Shown: positions 1 to 5,842, counted from the first letter of the stretch. The stretch: 5,856 nucleotides of DNA from an uncultured Clostridia bacterium (GCA_947630525.1 CANRHW010000103.1:1-5856), one strand, 5' to 3'. Notes: generated by a model from the sequence alone, not told the origin. Numbers and translations are program-made.

Positions 1-1259
1 AAGAGCCCGACCCGGCGGATTACGGAACGTGGATACCCGGCGTCCCGGTAATTATTGAAAACGGACTTAACGCCGTGGGCTGCGCCGGTTGGCTCCAAAG
101 CCTGATACTGGACGGTATTGTGGCCGGCGTAGGCGCGGTGCTGGGCTTTGTTCCTCAGATGCTTGTGCTGTTCATCTTCCTTGCCTTCCTTGAGGGCTGC
201 GGCTACATGGCGAGGATAGCCTTTATCATGGACAGGATATTCCGCCGCTTTGGCCTTTCCGGCAAGTCGTTTATCCCCATGCTCATTGGCAGCGGCTGCG
301 GAGTTCCCGGCGTAATGGCCTCGCGCACCATTGAGAACGAACGCGACCGCCGCATGACCATAATGACCACTACCTTTATACCCTGCGGGGCCAAACTGCC
401 CATAATCGCTCTGATTGCCGGCGCACTGTTCGGCAACGCGGGCTGGGTTGGCGCAAGCGCATATTTCGTGGGCATAGCGGCCATAGTTATATCCGGCATA
501 ATACTCAAAAAGACTAAGATGTTTGCCGGCGATCCCGCCCCCTTTGTAATGGAGCTGCCCAGCTATCATATGCCCACGGTGGGCAGCATCCTCCGCAGTA
601 TGTGGGAGCGCGGCTGGTCCTTTATCAAAAAGGCCGGAACGATAATCCTCGTTTCTACGATATTCGTGTGGTTCACATCCAACTACGGCTTTACGGAAAA
701 CGGCTTCGGCGCAGTGGATGAAATGGGCAGCCAGAGCATACTCGGCATTATCGGCGGAGCCGTGGCCTGGATATTTGCGCCTCTCGGCTGGGGCGACTGG
801 AGAGCGGCCGTGGCCGCGGTAACCGGTCTCGTGGCTAAGGAAAACGTCGTCGGCACCTTTGGCATACTCTATGGCGCCGAAGTGGCCACCGAGAGCGGCG
901 CGGAAATATGGAGCGCCATACGCGACGGCTTCAACGCTTCGAGCGCCGGTTTGGGCGCCGTGGCGGCCTATTCCTTCCTGATATTCAATCTGCTGTGCGC
1001 TCCCTGCTTTGCGGCCATCGGCGCTATTAAGCGGGAAATGAACAGCGCCAAGTGGACCTGGTTCGCCATTGGCTATCAGTGCGTATTCGCCTATCTTGTG
1101 TCTCTCTGCGTATTCCAGATAGGCAGGCTGGTTAGCGGCGGGGGCTTCGGCCTTGGCACAGTTGCCGCGATTTTGGTAATAGCCGCCGCGCTGCTGCTGC
1201 TTTTCAGAAAAAACAAATATGACAACAACAGGCTTGACAACCGGGCCTTTGCGCGGTAA
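1..1259 (+). CDS. feoB: Ferrous iron transporter FeoB, C-terminal membrane part (5' end outside window)
   Basis: This is the C-terminal permease half of FeoB, the inner-membrane Fe(II) importer. The frame is open from base 3 with no stop, so the gene is truncated by the window edge and the GTG at 75 is an internal codon. 418 residues are visible; the family is usually 600-800, so the N-terminal GTPase domain and first membrane helices lie upstream. Visible family hallmarks are the LEGCGYMARIAFIMDR stretch (about 189-236), the first Gate motif GCGVPG (294-311) with its Cys, the PCGAKLP motif (381-401), the second Gate signature AKENVVGTFG (834-863), and CAPC (996-1007). Hydrophobic segments alternate throughout and the protein ends in a last helix plus a short basic tail. 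The stop is TAA at 1257-1259. The downstream Cys-rich peptide supports the call. No frameshift is seen. Any Fur or other iron-responsive operator would be upstream of the window. Confidence 0.96.
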   Translation, partial: EPDPADYGTWIPGVPVIIENGLNAVGCAGWLQSLILDGIVAGVGAVLGFVPQMLVLFIFLAFLEGCGYMARIAFIMDRIFRRFGLSGKSFIPMLIGSGCGVPGVMASRTIENERDRRMTIMTTTFIPCGAKLPIIALIAGALFGNAGWVGASAYFVGIAAIVISGIILKKTKMFAGDPAPFVMELPSYHMPTVGSILRSMWERGWSFIKKAGTIILVSTIFVWFTSNYGFTENGFGAVDEMGSQSILGIIGGAVAWIFAPLGWGDWRAAVAAVTGLVAKENVVGTFGILYGAEVATESGAEIWSAIRDGFNASSAGLGAVAAYSFLIFNLLCAPCFAAIGAIKREMNSAKWTWFAIGYQCVFAYLVSLCVFQIGRLVSGGGFGLGTVAAILVIAAALLLLFRKNKYDNNRLDNRAFAR

Positions 1260-1267
1260 AATAAGTT

Positions 1268-1275
1268 AAAAGGAG
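1268..1275 (+). promoter_or_regulatory. Ribosome binding site of the Cys-rich small protein
   Basis: AAAAGGAG lies 8 bases before the ATG at 1284. This strong Shine-Dalgarno site supports translation of the 62-residue ORF despite its small size. Confidence 0.8.
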
Positions 1276-1283
1276 CGACGCTT

Positions 1284-1472
1284 ATGATAGGAACGGTAAT
1301 TGTACTTTTAATAGTCGCGGCCCTTGTAGGGCTGGCGGTGTTCAGCATGGTAAAAAAGCATAAGTCCGGCGGCTCCTGCGGTTGTGGGTGCGGCTGCGGC
1401 TGCTGCGCCATGGCGGGGGCGTGTCACGAAAAGTCCCGCGACGGCGAGACTAAGCAGACCGGGCGGCCATAA
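1284..1472 (+). CDS. FeoB-associated Cys-rich small membrane protein
   Basis: A 62-residue peptide with one N-terminal hydrophobic helix (about residues 2-23), a basic stop-transfer patch (KKHK, 24-27), and a Cys-rich cytosolic-type tail. That tail has alternating Cys-Gly from C32 to C40, then C41 and C47 followed by His48, giving seven Cys in all. This architecture and its position 24 bases after the feoB stop match the FeoB-associated Cys-rich membrane protein family found next to feoB in many Firmicutes. The last 14 residues are polar. Its exact role is not established; the Cys cluster suggests binding or handing on of iron on the inner face of the membrane, possibly in place of FeoC, but that is inference. 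Co-transcription with feoB is very likely, because no promoter or terminator lies between them. The start is fixed by a strong SD. Confidence 0.9.
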   Translation: MIGTVIVLLIVAALVGLAVFSMVKKHKSGGSCGCGCGCGCCAMAGACHEKSRDGETKQTGRP

Positions 1473-1487
1473 AAATATACCTTGCGC

Positions 1488-1517
1488 TTACGGCGGCATC
1501 ACCCGATGCCGCCGTAA
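1488..1517 (+). terminator. Probable terminator of the feoB operon
   Basis: A perfect 13-bp GC-rich inverted repeat (arms 1488-1500 and 1505-1517) with a 4-base ACCC loop starts 16 bases after the stop of the Cys-rich peptide. The following bases (AAACGTTTAT) lack a clean T-run, so it may be a weak or factor-assisted terminator, or a 3' stabilising hairpin. A later T-run at 1550-1556 could help but is not adjacent. Confidence 0.6.
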
Positions 1518-1571
1518 AACGTTTATGGCTGTAAGATACTGACAGGCGTTTTTTATTCTTTCAAAAAAGGG

Positions 1572-1600
1572 TTGCAATATATTGTACAACGTGTTAAAAT
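1572..1600 (+). promoter_or_regulatory. Candidate vegetative promoter of the LRR protein gene
   Basis: TTGCAA (1572-1577) and TAAAAT (1595-1600) are separated by exactly 17 bases. Each element differs from the sigma-70/sigma-A consensus (TTGACA/TATAAT) at two or fewer positions. The start site would fall near 1607, giving a leader of about 100 nt. TATACT at 1600-1605 is an alternative -10 but has no properly spaced -35. Confidence 0.6.
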
Positions 1601-1657
1601 ATACTTGTGACACAGATTAATATTGTCTTTGCTTTGCATAAAAGCGCATATTTTTTG

Positions 1658-1682
1658 TGTGTCGCTTCGGCGGCACATTTTT
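1658..1682 (+). terminator. Terminator-like hairpin in the LRR gene leader (possible attenuator)
   Basis: Arms 1658-1665 and 1670-1677 form an 8-bp stem (one G-U pair) closed by a C(UUCG)G tetraloop, the very stable loop type. Five T's follow immediately (1678-1682). This is the layout of an intrinsic terminator, but it lies after the candidate promoter and 11 bases before the SD of the LRR gene. It could attenuate that gene, stop read-through from feoB, or simply cap and stabilise the leader. Confidence 0.5.
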
Positions 1683-1693
1683 ATAAAAACATA

Positions 1694-1700
1694 GAGGAGG
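1694..1700 (+). promoter_or_regulatory. Ribosome binding site of the LRR protein gene
   Basis: GAGGAGG, almost a full anti-SD complement, sits 7 bases before the ATG at 1708. It fixes the start that gives the signal peptide. Confidence 0.85.
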
Positions 1701-1707
1701 ACAAAAC

Positions 1708-3642
1708 ATGAACAGACTTAAAAAGCTCCCGGCCATTCTGATTTGCGCGGCAATGGCGCTGACACTCGTCCCGGCGCTGACCGTCAGCGCGGACGGCTCG
1801 GACGTCTACGAATTTGAATATACCCGACAGGGCGACCACGTGGAAATCGTCGGCTATACAGGCACTGACGCGGAGGTCGAAGTCCCCGCCGAGATAGAGT
1901 CTTTACCCGTTACGCATATACTCAGCGGAACTTTTGACAAGAGCCACGGCTTCACGAGCGTGTCAATACCCGCCGGAGTGACGAGCATAGCCGACGGAGT
2001 GTTTTCCTGCTGCGAAAATCTCGCCGAAATTAACGTTGCCGCCAGCAACGTAGCATACGAAAGTCAAAACGGAGTTCTGTTTAATAAGGGAATGACAAAG
2101 CTCATGCAGTACCCTCGCGGAAATGCTCAAACGAGCTATGACATCCCCGCCGGTGTGGTCGATCTCGGCCTTTGGGCGTTTAAGGAGTGCGCGTATCTCA
2201 CGAACGTGACCGTGCCCGCCGGCGTAACGAGCATCGGCGAGCGGGAGTTTAACGGATGTTCGAGTCTTGTGAGCGTGGCGCTTCCCGACGGCGTGACCGA
2301 GATTGGCGTAATGGCATTTGCCGACTGCGGCAGCCTTGCGAGCTTTGATATTCCCAAGGGCGTTACCGAAATTGCCGGCAACACGTTTATCGGCTGTTCG
2401 AGCCTCGCGGAAGTGACCGTCCCCGCCGGAGTGACAAGAATAGGCAATATGGCGTTTGCCAACTGCGGCAGCCTCGCGGGAATTGACCTCCCCGCCGGCT
2501 TAATAAGTATTGGCGAGGGTGCGTTTATATCCTGCTCAAACCTCGCCAACGTCAATCTTCCCGCGGGAATTACGAGCATCGGGGCCGCCGCCTTTGCCAA
2601 CTGCTCAAACCTTTTGGAAATGACCGTTCCCGCCGGCGTGACGATCATAAACGAAAGCACGTTTTCCGGCTGCTCAAACCTGACCGGCGTCAATCTCCCC
2701 ATAGGAATTACGAGCATCGGGGCCAGTGCGTTTGACAATTGCACAAGCCTCGTCGGCATTGACCTCCCCGCCGGAGTGACGAGCATAGGCGATATGGCGT
2801 TTGTCGGCTGTTCAAGCCTTGCGGAAGTGACCGTTCCCACCGGAGTGGAAAGCATAGGCGATATGGCGTTTGCCAACTGCGTCGGCCTCGCCGGCATTGA
2901 CCTCCCCGACGGAGTGACGAGCATTGGCAAACGGGCGTTTGACAATTGCGGCAGTCTCGTGGGAATAGGCCTCCCCAACAGCGTAATAAGCATTGGTGAA
3001 TCCGCGTTTTCCGGCTGCTCAAATCTCGCGGAAGTGACTATTCCCGACGGAGTAACCGCAATCAGCAGCGGAACGTTTTGGAACTGCACGGGTCTAACAA
3101 GTATTGACCTCCCGAGCCGCGTAACGAGCATCGGCGACAGAGCCTTTATCGGCTGCTTTAACCTTGCAAAAATCGGCATTCCCGCAGGAATGACGAGCAT
3201 CGGCGACGGGGCGTTTTACGGCTGTTCAAGCCTCGCGGATGTGTATTACGGCGGAAACCAAAGCGATTGGGAGTCCATTGCCATAGTTGAAGGCAATGAC
3301 GATTTAAACAACGACAGTTTATTATATAGAGCCGTTATCCACTACAACAGCGCAATGCCGGGGCCCTCGGCCGAACCTGAGATAAAGACCCCGGAGGTCG
3401 AGCCGGACAAAGCGACCGGCAAGCTGAACGTCACCATTGATACCGTGAACATACCCGACGGGGCCGAGCTCATTGCCATATCCTACAAAACGGACGGCGG
3501 CCTTGCCGGTATCGCAGCCGTGGAAAACGGCAAAGCCGTGCTCGACGGAGAAAACGTCCAGACCGTCAAGGTCTTCTGTTGGGAAAGCATTAAAAGCATG
3601 AGGCCCCTTTGCCCGGCACAAGAATTGGAGATTACGCAGTAA
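1708..3642 (+). CDS. Secreted BspA-like leucine-rich-repeat (LRR_5) protein
   Basis: A 644-residue exported protein. Residues 1-29 form a signal peptide: basic MNRLKK, hydrophobic core, and a VSA cleavage-type site before D29. Residues about 55-105 hold two divergent LRR units. Residues about 106-143 are an insert with the NGVLFNK...LMQYPRG pattern typical of BspA-like proteins. Residues 144-511 are 16 contiguous 23-residue units of the form (V/I)xLPxGVTSIGxxAFxxCxxL. Residues 512-547 are a capping segment (VYYGG...DWESI...IHYN), followed by a Pro/Glu-rich linker (about 549-568) and a small C-terminal domain (571-644) ending in the KVFCWESIKSMRPLC pattern, which resembles tails of other clostridial secreted proteins. 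No LPXTG, SLH or other anchor is seen, so it is probably secreted or non-covalently attached. BspA-like proteins are linked to adhesion and protein binding; the ligand here is unknown. It is monocistronic, with its own promoter and leader. Confidence 0.93.
   Translation: MNRLKKLPAILICAAMALTLVPALTVSADGSDVYEFEYTRQGDHVEIVGYTGTDAEVEVPAEIESLPVTHILSGTFDKSHGFTSVSIPAGVTSIADGVFSCCENLAEINVAASNVAYESQNGVLFNKGMTKLMQYPRGNAQTSYDIPAGVVDLGLWAFKECAYLTNVTVPAGVTSIGEREFNGCSSLVSVALPDGVTEIGVMAFADCGSLASFDIPKGVTEIAGNTFIGCSSLAEVTVPAGVTRIGNMAFANCGSLAGIDLPAGLISIGEGAFISCSNLANVNLPAGITSIGAAAFANCSNLLEMTVPAGVTIINESTFSGCSNLTGVNLPIGITSIGASAFDNCTSLVGIDLPAGVTSIGDMAFVGCSSLAEVTVPTGVESIGDMAFANCVGLAGIDLPDGVTSIGKRAFDNCGSLVGIGLPNSVISIGESAFSGCSNLAEVTIPDGVTAISSGTFWNCTGLTSIDLPSRVTSIGDRAFIGCFNLAKIGIPAGMTSIGDGAFYGCSSLADVYYGGNQSDWESIAIVEGNDDLNNDSLLYRAVIHYNSAMPGPSAEPEIKTPEVEPDKATGKLNVTIDTVNIPDGAELIAISYKTDGGLAGIAAVENGKAVLDGENVQTVKVFCWESIKSMRPLCPAQELEITQ
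2137..3240 (+). repeat. Tandem array of sixteen 69-bp LRR-coding repeats
   Basis: Sixteen in-frame units of exactly 69 bp (23 codons) follow each other without a gap from the codon for Y144 to D511. Every unit keeps the Pro at position 4 and a Cys at position 18. Units are diverged, but some retain long exact matches: 22 identical bases at 2782-2803 and 2851-2872 (offset 69), and 21 at 2566-2586 and 2704-2724 (offset 138). This points to past unit duplication. From 2206 onward the array has a clear 207-bp (3-unit) superperiod. Confidence 0.95.
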
Positions 3643-3682
3643 CCCGCAAAAAAAGGGCAAGACCTTTCAGACTGATGACAAA

Positions 3683-3726
3683 CCCCGTGAACAATGGGGA
3701 TAGCTCGAAAGGGAACTCCCTTTCGA
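3683..3726. other. Two hairpins just after the LRR gene
   Basis: Arms 3683-3688 and 3694-3699 give a weak 6-bp stem. Arms 3705-3713 and 3718-3726 give a perfect 9-bp stem with an AACT loop (TCGAAAGGG/CCCTTTCGA). Neither is followed by a T-run on the plus strand. They may act as 3'-end stabilisers of the LRR transcript. Confidence 0.5.
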
Positions 3727-3734
3727 TAGAAAAC

Positions 3735-3767
3735 ATAACATCCCGGGGCGTGTACCCGGGATGTTAT
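3735..3767. terminator. 13-bp hairpin, likely terminator of the LRR gene, possibly bidirectional
   Basis: A perfect inverted repeat (arms 3735-3747 and 3755-3767, 7-base loop) with a CCCGGG core. On the plus strand it is followed by ACTTTAA, a weak T-tract. On the minus strand it is followed by GTTTTC, a somewhat better one. It therefore could end the LRR transcript, and equally any leftward transcript from the gap. Confidence 0.6.
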
Positions 3768-3822
3768 ACTTTAATCGGGGTAGAAATATAAATTTTAACT
3801 TTATAAAAATGATATTTCGTAA

Positions 3823-3856
3823 GCGGAAGCGCCCGCCAGCGTGACGCTGGATCCGC
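3823..3856. other. Two-tier stem-loop in the gene-free gap
   Basis: An outer 5-bp stem (3823-3827 with 3852-3856) encloses an inner 6-bp stem (CCAGCG at 3836-3841 with CGCTGG at 3845-3850, TGA loop). An asymmetric internal loop separates them. No T-run follows on either strand and no coding frame is supported here. It could be an element of a small RNA or an intergenic palindromic repeat. I do not recognise a known family. Confidence 0.45.
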
Positions 3857-3885
3857 ATTGTGTATGTTACATAGTCAGTTAATTG

Positions 3886-3912
3886 ATTATATTATTGTAA
3901 TTGTAAAGTCAA
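3886..3912 (-). promoter_or_regulatory. Candidate leftward promoter inside the convergent gap
   Basis: On the minus strand TTGACT (3912-3907) is followed after 15 bases by a perfect TATAAT (3891-3886). The spacing is shorter than the usual 16-18 and the surroundings are AT-rich, so a chance match is possible. A transcript would start near 3879 and run through the stem-loop at 3823-3856 to the hairpin at 3735-3767, with no gene on that strand. Confidence 0.3.
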
Positions 3913-3945
3913 TGATGGAACGGGACGTTCCCGGAGAGGTTATAT

Positions 3946-3974
3946 CAAAGGGGAACCGTTCGGGTTCCCCTTTG
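3946..3974. terminator. 12-bp hairpin downstream of ppa (second of two)
   Basis: Arms 3946-3957 and 3963-3974 pair perfectly around a 5-base GTTCG loop. Flanking TATAT/ATATA can extend the stem with one bulge (3941-3980). Reading leftward it comes after the first ppa hairpin and would act as a back-up terminator or barrier between convergent genes. No strong T-run is seen on either side. Confidence 0.5.
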
Positions 3975-3982
3975 AATATACA

Positions 3983-4014
3983 AACGCCCCGGAGTTCCCT
4001 CACTCCGGGGCGTT
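3983..4014 (-). terminator. Probable terminator of the rsmF-ppa unit
   Basis: A 13-bp perfect stem (arms 3983-3995 and 4002-4014, 6-base loop) with a CGCCCCGGAGT core starts 10 bases past the ppa stop. In the ppa direction it is followed by TGTATATTC after the paired T's, a modest U-rich tail. It is the nearest and strongest terminator candidate for the leftward operon. Confidence 0.7.
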
Positions 4015-4024
4015 AAGTATGCAA

Positions 4025-4555
4025 TTACTTCCCGAATTTTTCCTCATACGCCCGCATGCAGTTTTCGATTATGCGTTCGGCTTCGGCCCGGCCCATTATC
4101 TCTTTAACGGCGGTCTCCTTATCCTCTAAGAATTTATAAACCTCAAAGAAGTGGGATATTTCCTTGAAAATATGCTCCGGCAGCTCGGATATGTCTTTAT
4201 AGATAGAGTAGGTGGGATCCTTAAAGGGCAGAGCGATGATTTTTTCATCCACCATGCCGCCGTCTATCATCTTTATTACGCCGATGGGATAACAGCGCAC
4301 CAGCACCAGGCTGTCTATGACCTCCTGACAGAGCACCAGCACGTCGAGAGGGTCATTGTCGCCCGCATATGTACGGGGGATAAAGCCGTAGTTCGCCGGA
4401 TAGTGGGTAGAGGTATAAAGCACCCGGTCAAGGATTATCATGCCTGTGGCCTTGTCCAGCTCATACTTGTTTTTGCCGCCCTTGCCGATTTCGATAACCG
4501 CGAGAAAATCGTCCTTTTTTATCCTCTCGGGCGCCACGTCATGCCATACGTTCAT
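4025..4555 (-). CDS. ppa: Inorganic pyrophosphatase, family I (soluble)
   Basis: Hydrolyses pyrophosphate to two phosphates in the cytoplasm, pulling biosynthetic reactions forward; Mg2+-dependent. The 176-residue length is normal for bacterial family I enzymes. Visible active-site residues match the family: the E22...K30-Y31-E32 region, R44, YPANYGFIP with Y56, the signature DNDPLD (D66, D68, D71), D98/D103/K105 in the MIDGGMVDEKIIALP stretch, and Y140-K141 near the C-terminus. It is the second gene of a leftward pair: its ATG is 5 bases after the TGA of the methyltransferase, and its SD (AGAGG, 4565-4569) lies inside the last codons of that gene, so translation is probably coupled. Many Clostridia use family II or membrane pyrophosphatases; this one is clearly family I. 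No defect is seen. Confidence 0.97.
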   Translation of the reverse strand: MNVWHDVAPERIKKDDFLAVIEIGKGGKNKYELDKATGMIILDRVLYTSTHYPANYGFIPRTYAGDNDPLDVLVLCQEVIDSLVLVRCYPIGVIKMIDGGMVDEKIIALPFKDPTYSIYKDISELPEHIFKEISHFFEVYKFLEDKETAVKEIMGRAEAERIIENCMRAYEEKFGK

Positions 4556-4560
4556 TTATA

Positions 4561-5823
4561 TCATCCTCTCAAAAATTTTGGTAAGCGGTTTTTTACGACC
4601 TCGCCTGTGGCCTTGCCCCAGCCTATGGGGCAGCCGTTCCAGAGCATTGCGGTATAGCCCTTTTCACCCTCGCGCCCCAGCTCCTCTCCGGCGTAGTAGG
4701 CGGCGACTTCGGCGTCGCCAAGCTCTATTCTGCGGCGGAAGTCACCGGCCCCGAGGGCCATGCAAAGGTGATGGGCGGGCTCGAACCGGCCCTTTTTGTT
4801 GTCGCCCAGATACAGCCCAGGCCGGGGAGATTTTATATTCCTTAGCGTTCCAAACTCCTCGGGTACCAGATAAAGCTTTTCGCCGTAAGCCGCAAAGCCG
4901 CCGCTGAGCCTGACGTTCAGGCTATCGGCCTCAAATTCACGGTAAAGGGCGGTATCGGCCTTTTCCGCAAGGGGCTTGCGCCCGAGCCGACCGCCGCCGC
5001 TTTTATCAAATCTGGCGGCAAAGTGCCCTTCACAGCGGTGAGTGTGCGGCATAAGCCGCCGCGTGGAGGTCAGCGCGATTTCCGGGTGGGCGGAAAGCAG
5101 CTTTTCACAGACCGCCTCGTTTTCTTCCCGGGCAAAGGTGCATGTGGAATAGACCAGCGTTCCGCCGCCCCGCAGCATTTTTAAAGCTGAGGCAAGTATG
5201 TTTAGCTGCCGCACCGCGCAGGAGCGGCTGTGTTCCGGGCTCCATTCGGCCGCCGCCTCCGGGTCGCGGCGGAACATCCCTTCGCCGCTGCACGGAGCGT
5301 CTACAAGTATCTTGTCAAAAAACTGCGGGAACTCCTCCTCTAACTTTTCCGGGGACATATTTGTGACAACTGCGTTCCGAACGCCCATTCGTTCGAGGTT
5401 TTCAGTCAGTACGGCCGCGCGTGAGGGAATTATCTCATTGGCGACCAACAGACCTTTGCCGCCAAGCAGCGCGGCGATGTGGGTGCTTTTGCCTCCGGGC
5501 GCGGCGCATAAGTCAAGCACCAGATCCCCCGGCCTTGGCGCAAGCAGCTCCGCCGCGGCCATGGCCGTCGGCTCCTGCGAATATATGAGCCCCGCGCGGC
5601 TGCATAAATGCCTGCCGGCCCGTATATCATAATAAAAGCCGCTTTCGCACCATTCCACCCGGCCCAAACTGTACGGGAAAAGCTCCAGCAGCCTTTTTGG
5701 CTCTATCTTCAGAGTGTTCACCCTGAAGCCCCGGACAGGTGGCTTTTCATATTCCGCCATAAACGCCGGGAAGTCAGCTCCCAGCTCCGTGCGCATACGC
5801 TCGATAAATTTTTCGGGGAGCAT
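4561..5823 (-). CDS. rsmF: RsmF/NOL1-type rRNA (cytosine-C5) methyltransferase
   Basis: A SAM-dependent RNA m5C methyltransferase of the NOL1/Nop2/Sun family, 420 residues. The N-terminus MLPEKFIERM...RGFRVNTLK is typical of RsmF/YebU-like proteins. The catalytic core has the SAM loop DLCAAPGGKSTH (about 104-115), DAPCSGEGMF (about 175-184) with catalytic-cycle Cys178, and YSTCTF (about 225-230) with nucleophile-type Cys228. A C-terminal region of about 160 residues (GHFAARF..., ...NGCPIGWGKATG) fits the RsmF ferredoxin-like and PUA-like C-domains. E. coli RsmF modifies C1407 of 16S rRNA; the exact target here is inferred. I choose ATG 5823 because GGAGGG (5829-5834) lies 5 bases upstream and the family begins MLPEEF-like. 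An in-frame ATG at 5838 would add MWREI but has no SD. It heads a two-gene unit with ppa. Confidence 0.93.
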   Translation of the reverse strand: MLPEKFIERMRTELGADFPAFMAEYEKPPVRGFRVNTLKIEPKRLLELFPYSLGRVEWCESGFYYDIRAGRHLCSRAGLIYSQEPTAMAAAELLAPRPGDLVLDLCAAPGGKSTHIAALLGGKGLLVANEIIPSRAAVLTENLERMGVRNAVVTNMSPEKLEEEFPQFFDKILVDAPCSGEGMFRRDPEAAAEWSPEHSRSCAVRQLNILASALKMLRGGGTLVYSTCTFAREENEAVCEKLLSAHPEIALTSTRRLMPHTHRCEGHFAARFDKSGGGRLGRKPLAEKADTALYREFEADSLNVRLSGGFAAYGEKLYLVPEEFGTLRNIKSPRPGLYLGDNKKGRFEPAHHLCMALGAGDFRRRIELGDAEVAAYYAGEELGREGEKGYTAMLWNGCPIGWGKATGEVVKNRLPKFLRG

Positions 5824-5828
5824 AATTT

Positions 5829-5834
5829 CCCTCC
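5829..5834 (-). promoter_or_regulatory. Ribosome binding site that decides the rsmF start
   Basis: GGAGGG on the minus strand ends 5 bases before ATG 5823. It overlaps the extra codons of the alternative start at 5838, which argues for the shorter protein. Confidence 0.75.
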
Positions 5835-5842
5835 ACATGATT

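Noticed and set aside
75..77. GTG at 75 as a true start of a short FeoB
   Set aside because: The frame stays open to base 3 with FeoB-like sequence upstream and there is no SD before 75; the gene simply enters from outside the window.
2136..3200. 354-codon open frame on the minus strand inside the LRR gene
   Set aside because: It is a by-product of the 69-bp repeat: a frame without a stop in one unit stays open through all units. It has no SD, no recognisable protein family, and the sense strand has an unmistakable signal peptide and LRR pattern.
2137..3240. CRISPR-like or satellite reading of the regular repeats
   Set aside because: The 69-bp units are contiguous, in frame and diverged at silent positions, with no spacers. 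They code for LRR units.
3823..3856. tRNA or known riboswitch in the gap
   Set aside because: The two-tier stem has no acceptor/T-arm pattern, and no motif of a riboswitch class I know is visible.
3667..3858. 63-codon minus-strand frame in the convergent gap
   Set aside because: No SD before the start, it runs through three strong hairpins, and its composition is not protein-like. The interval reads better as non-coding.
4151..4657. Plus-strand frames opposite ppa and the end of rsmF (also 4440-4907)
   Set aside because: Shadows of two clear housekeeping genes with intact active-site motifs on the other strand; no SD or family resemblance.
5142..5632. Overlapping plus- and minus-strand frames inside rsmF
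   Set aside because: Shadows created by the GC-rich coding bias of rsmF; no independent support.
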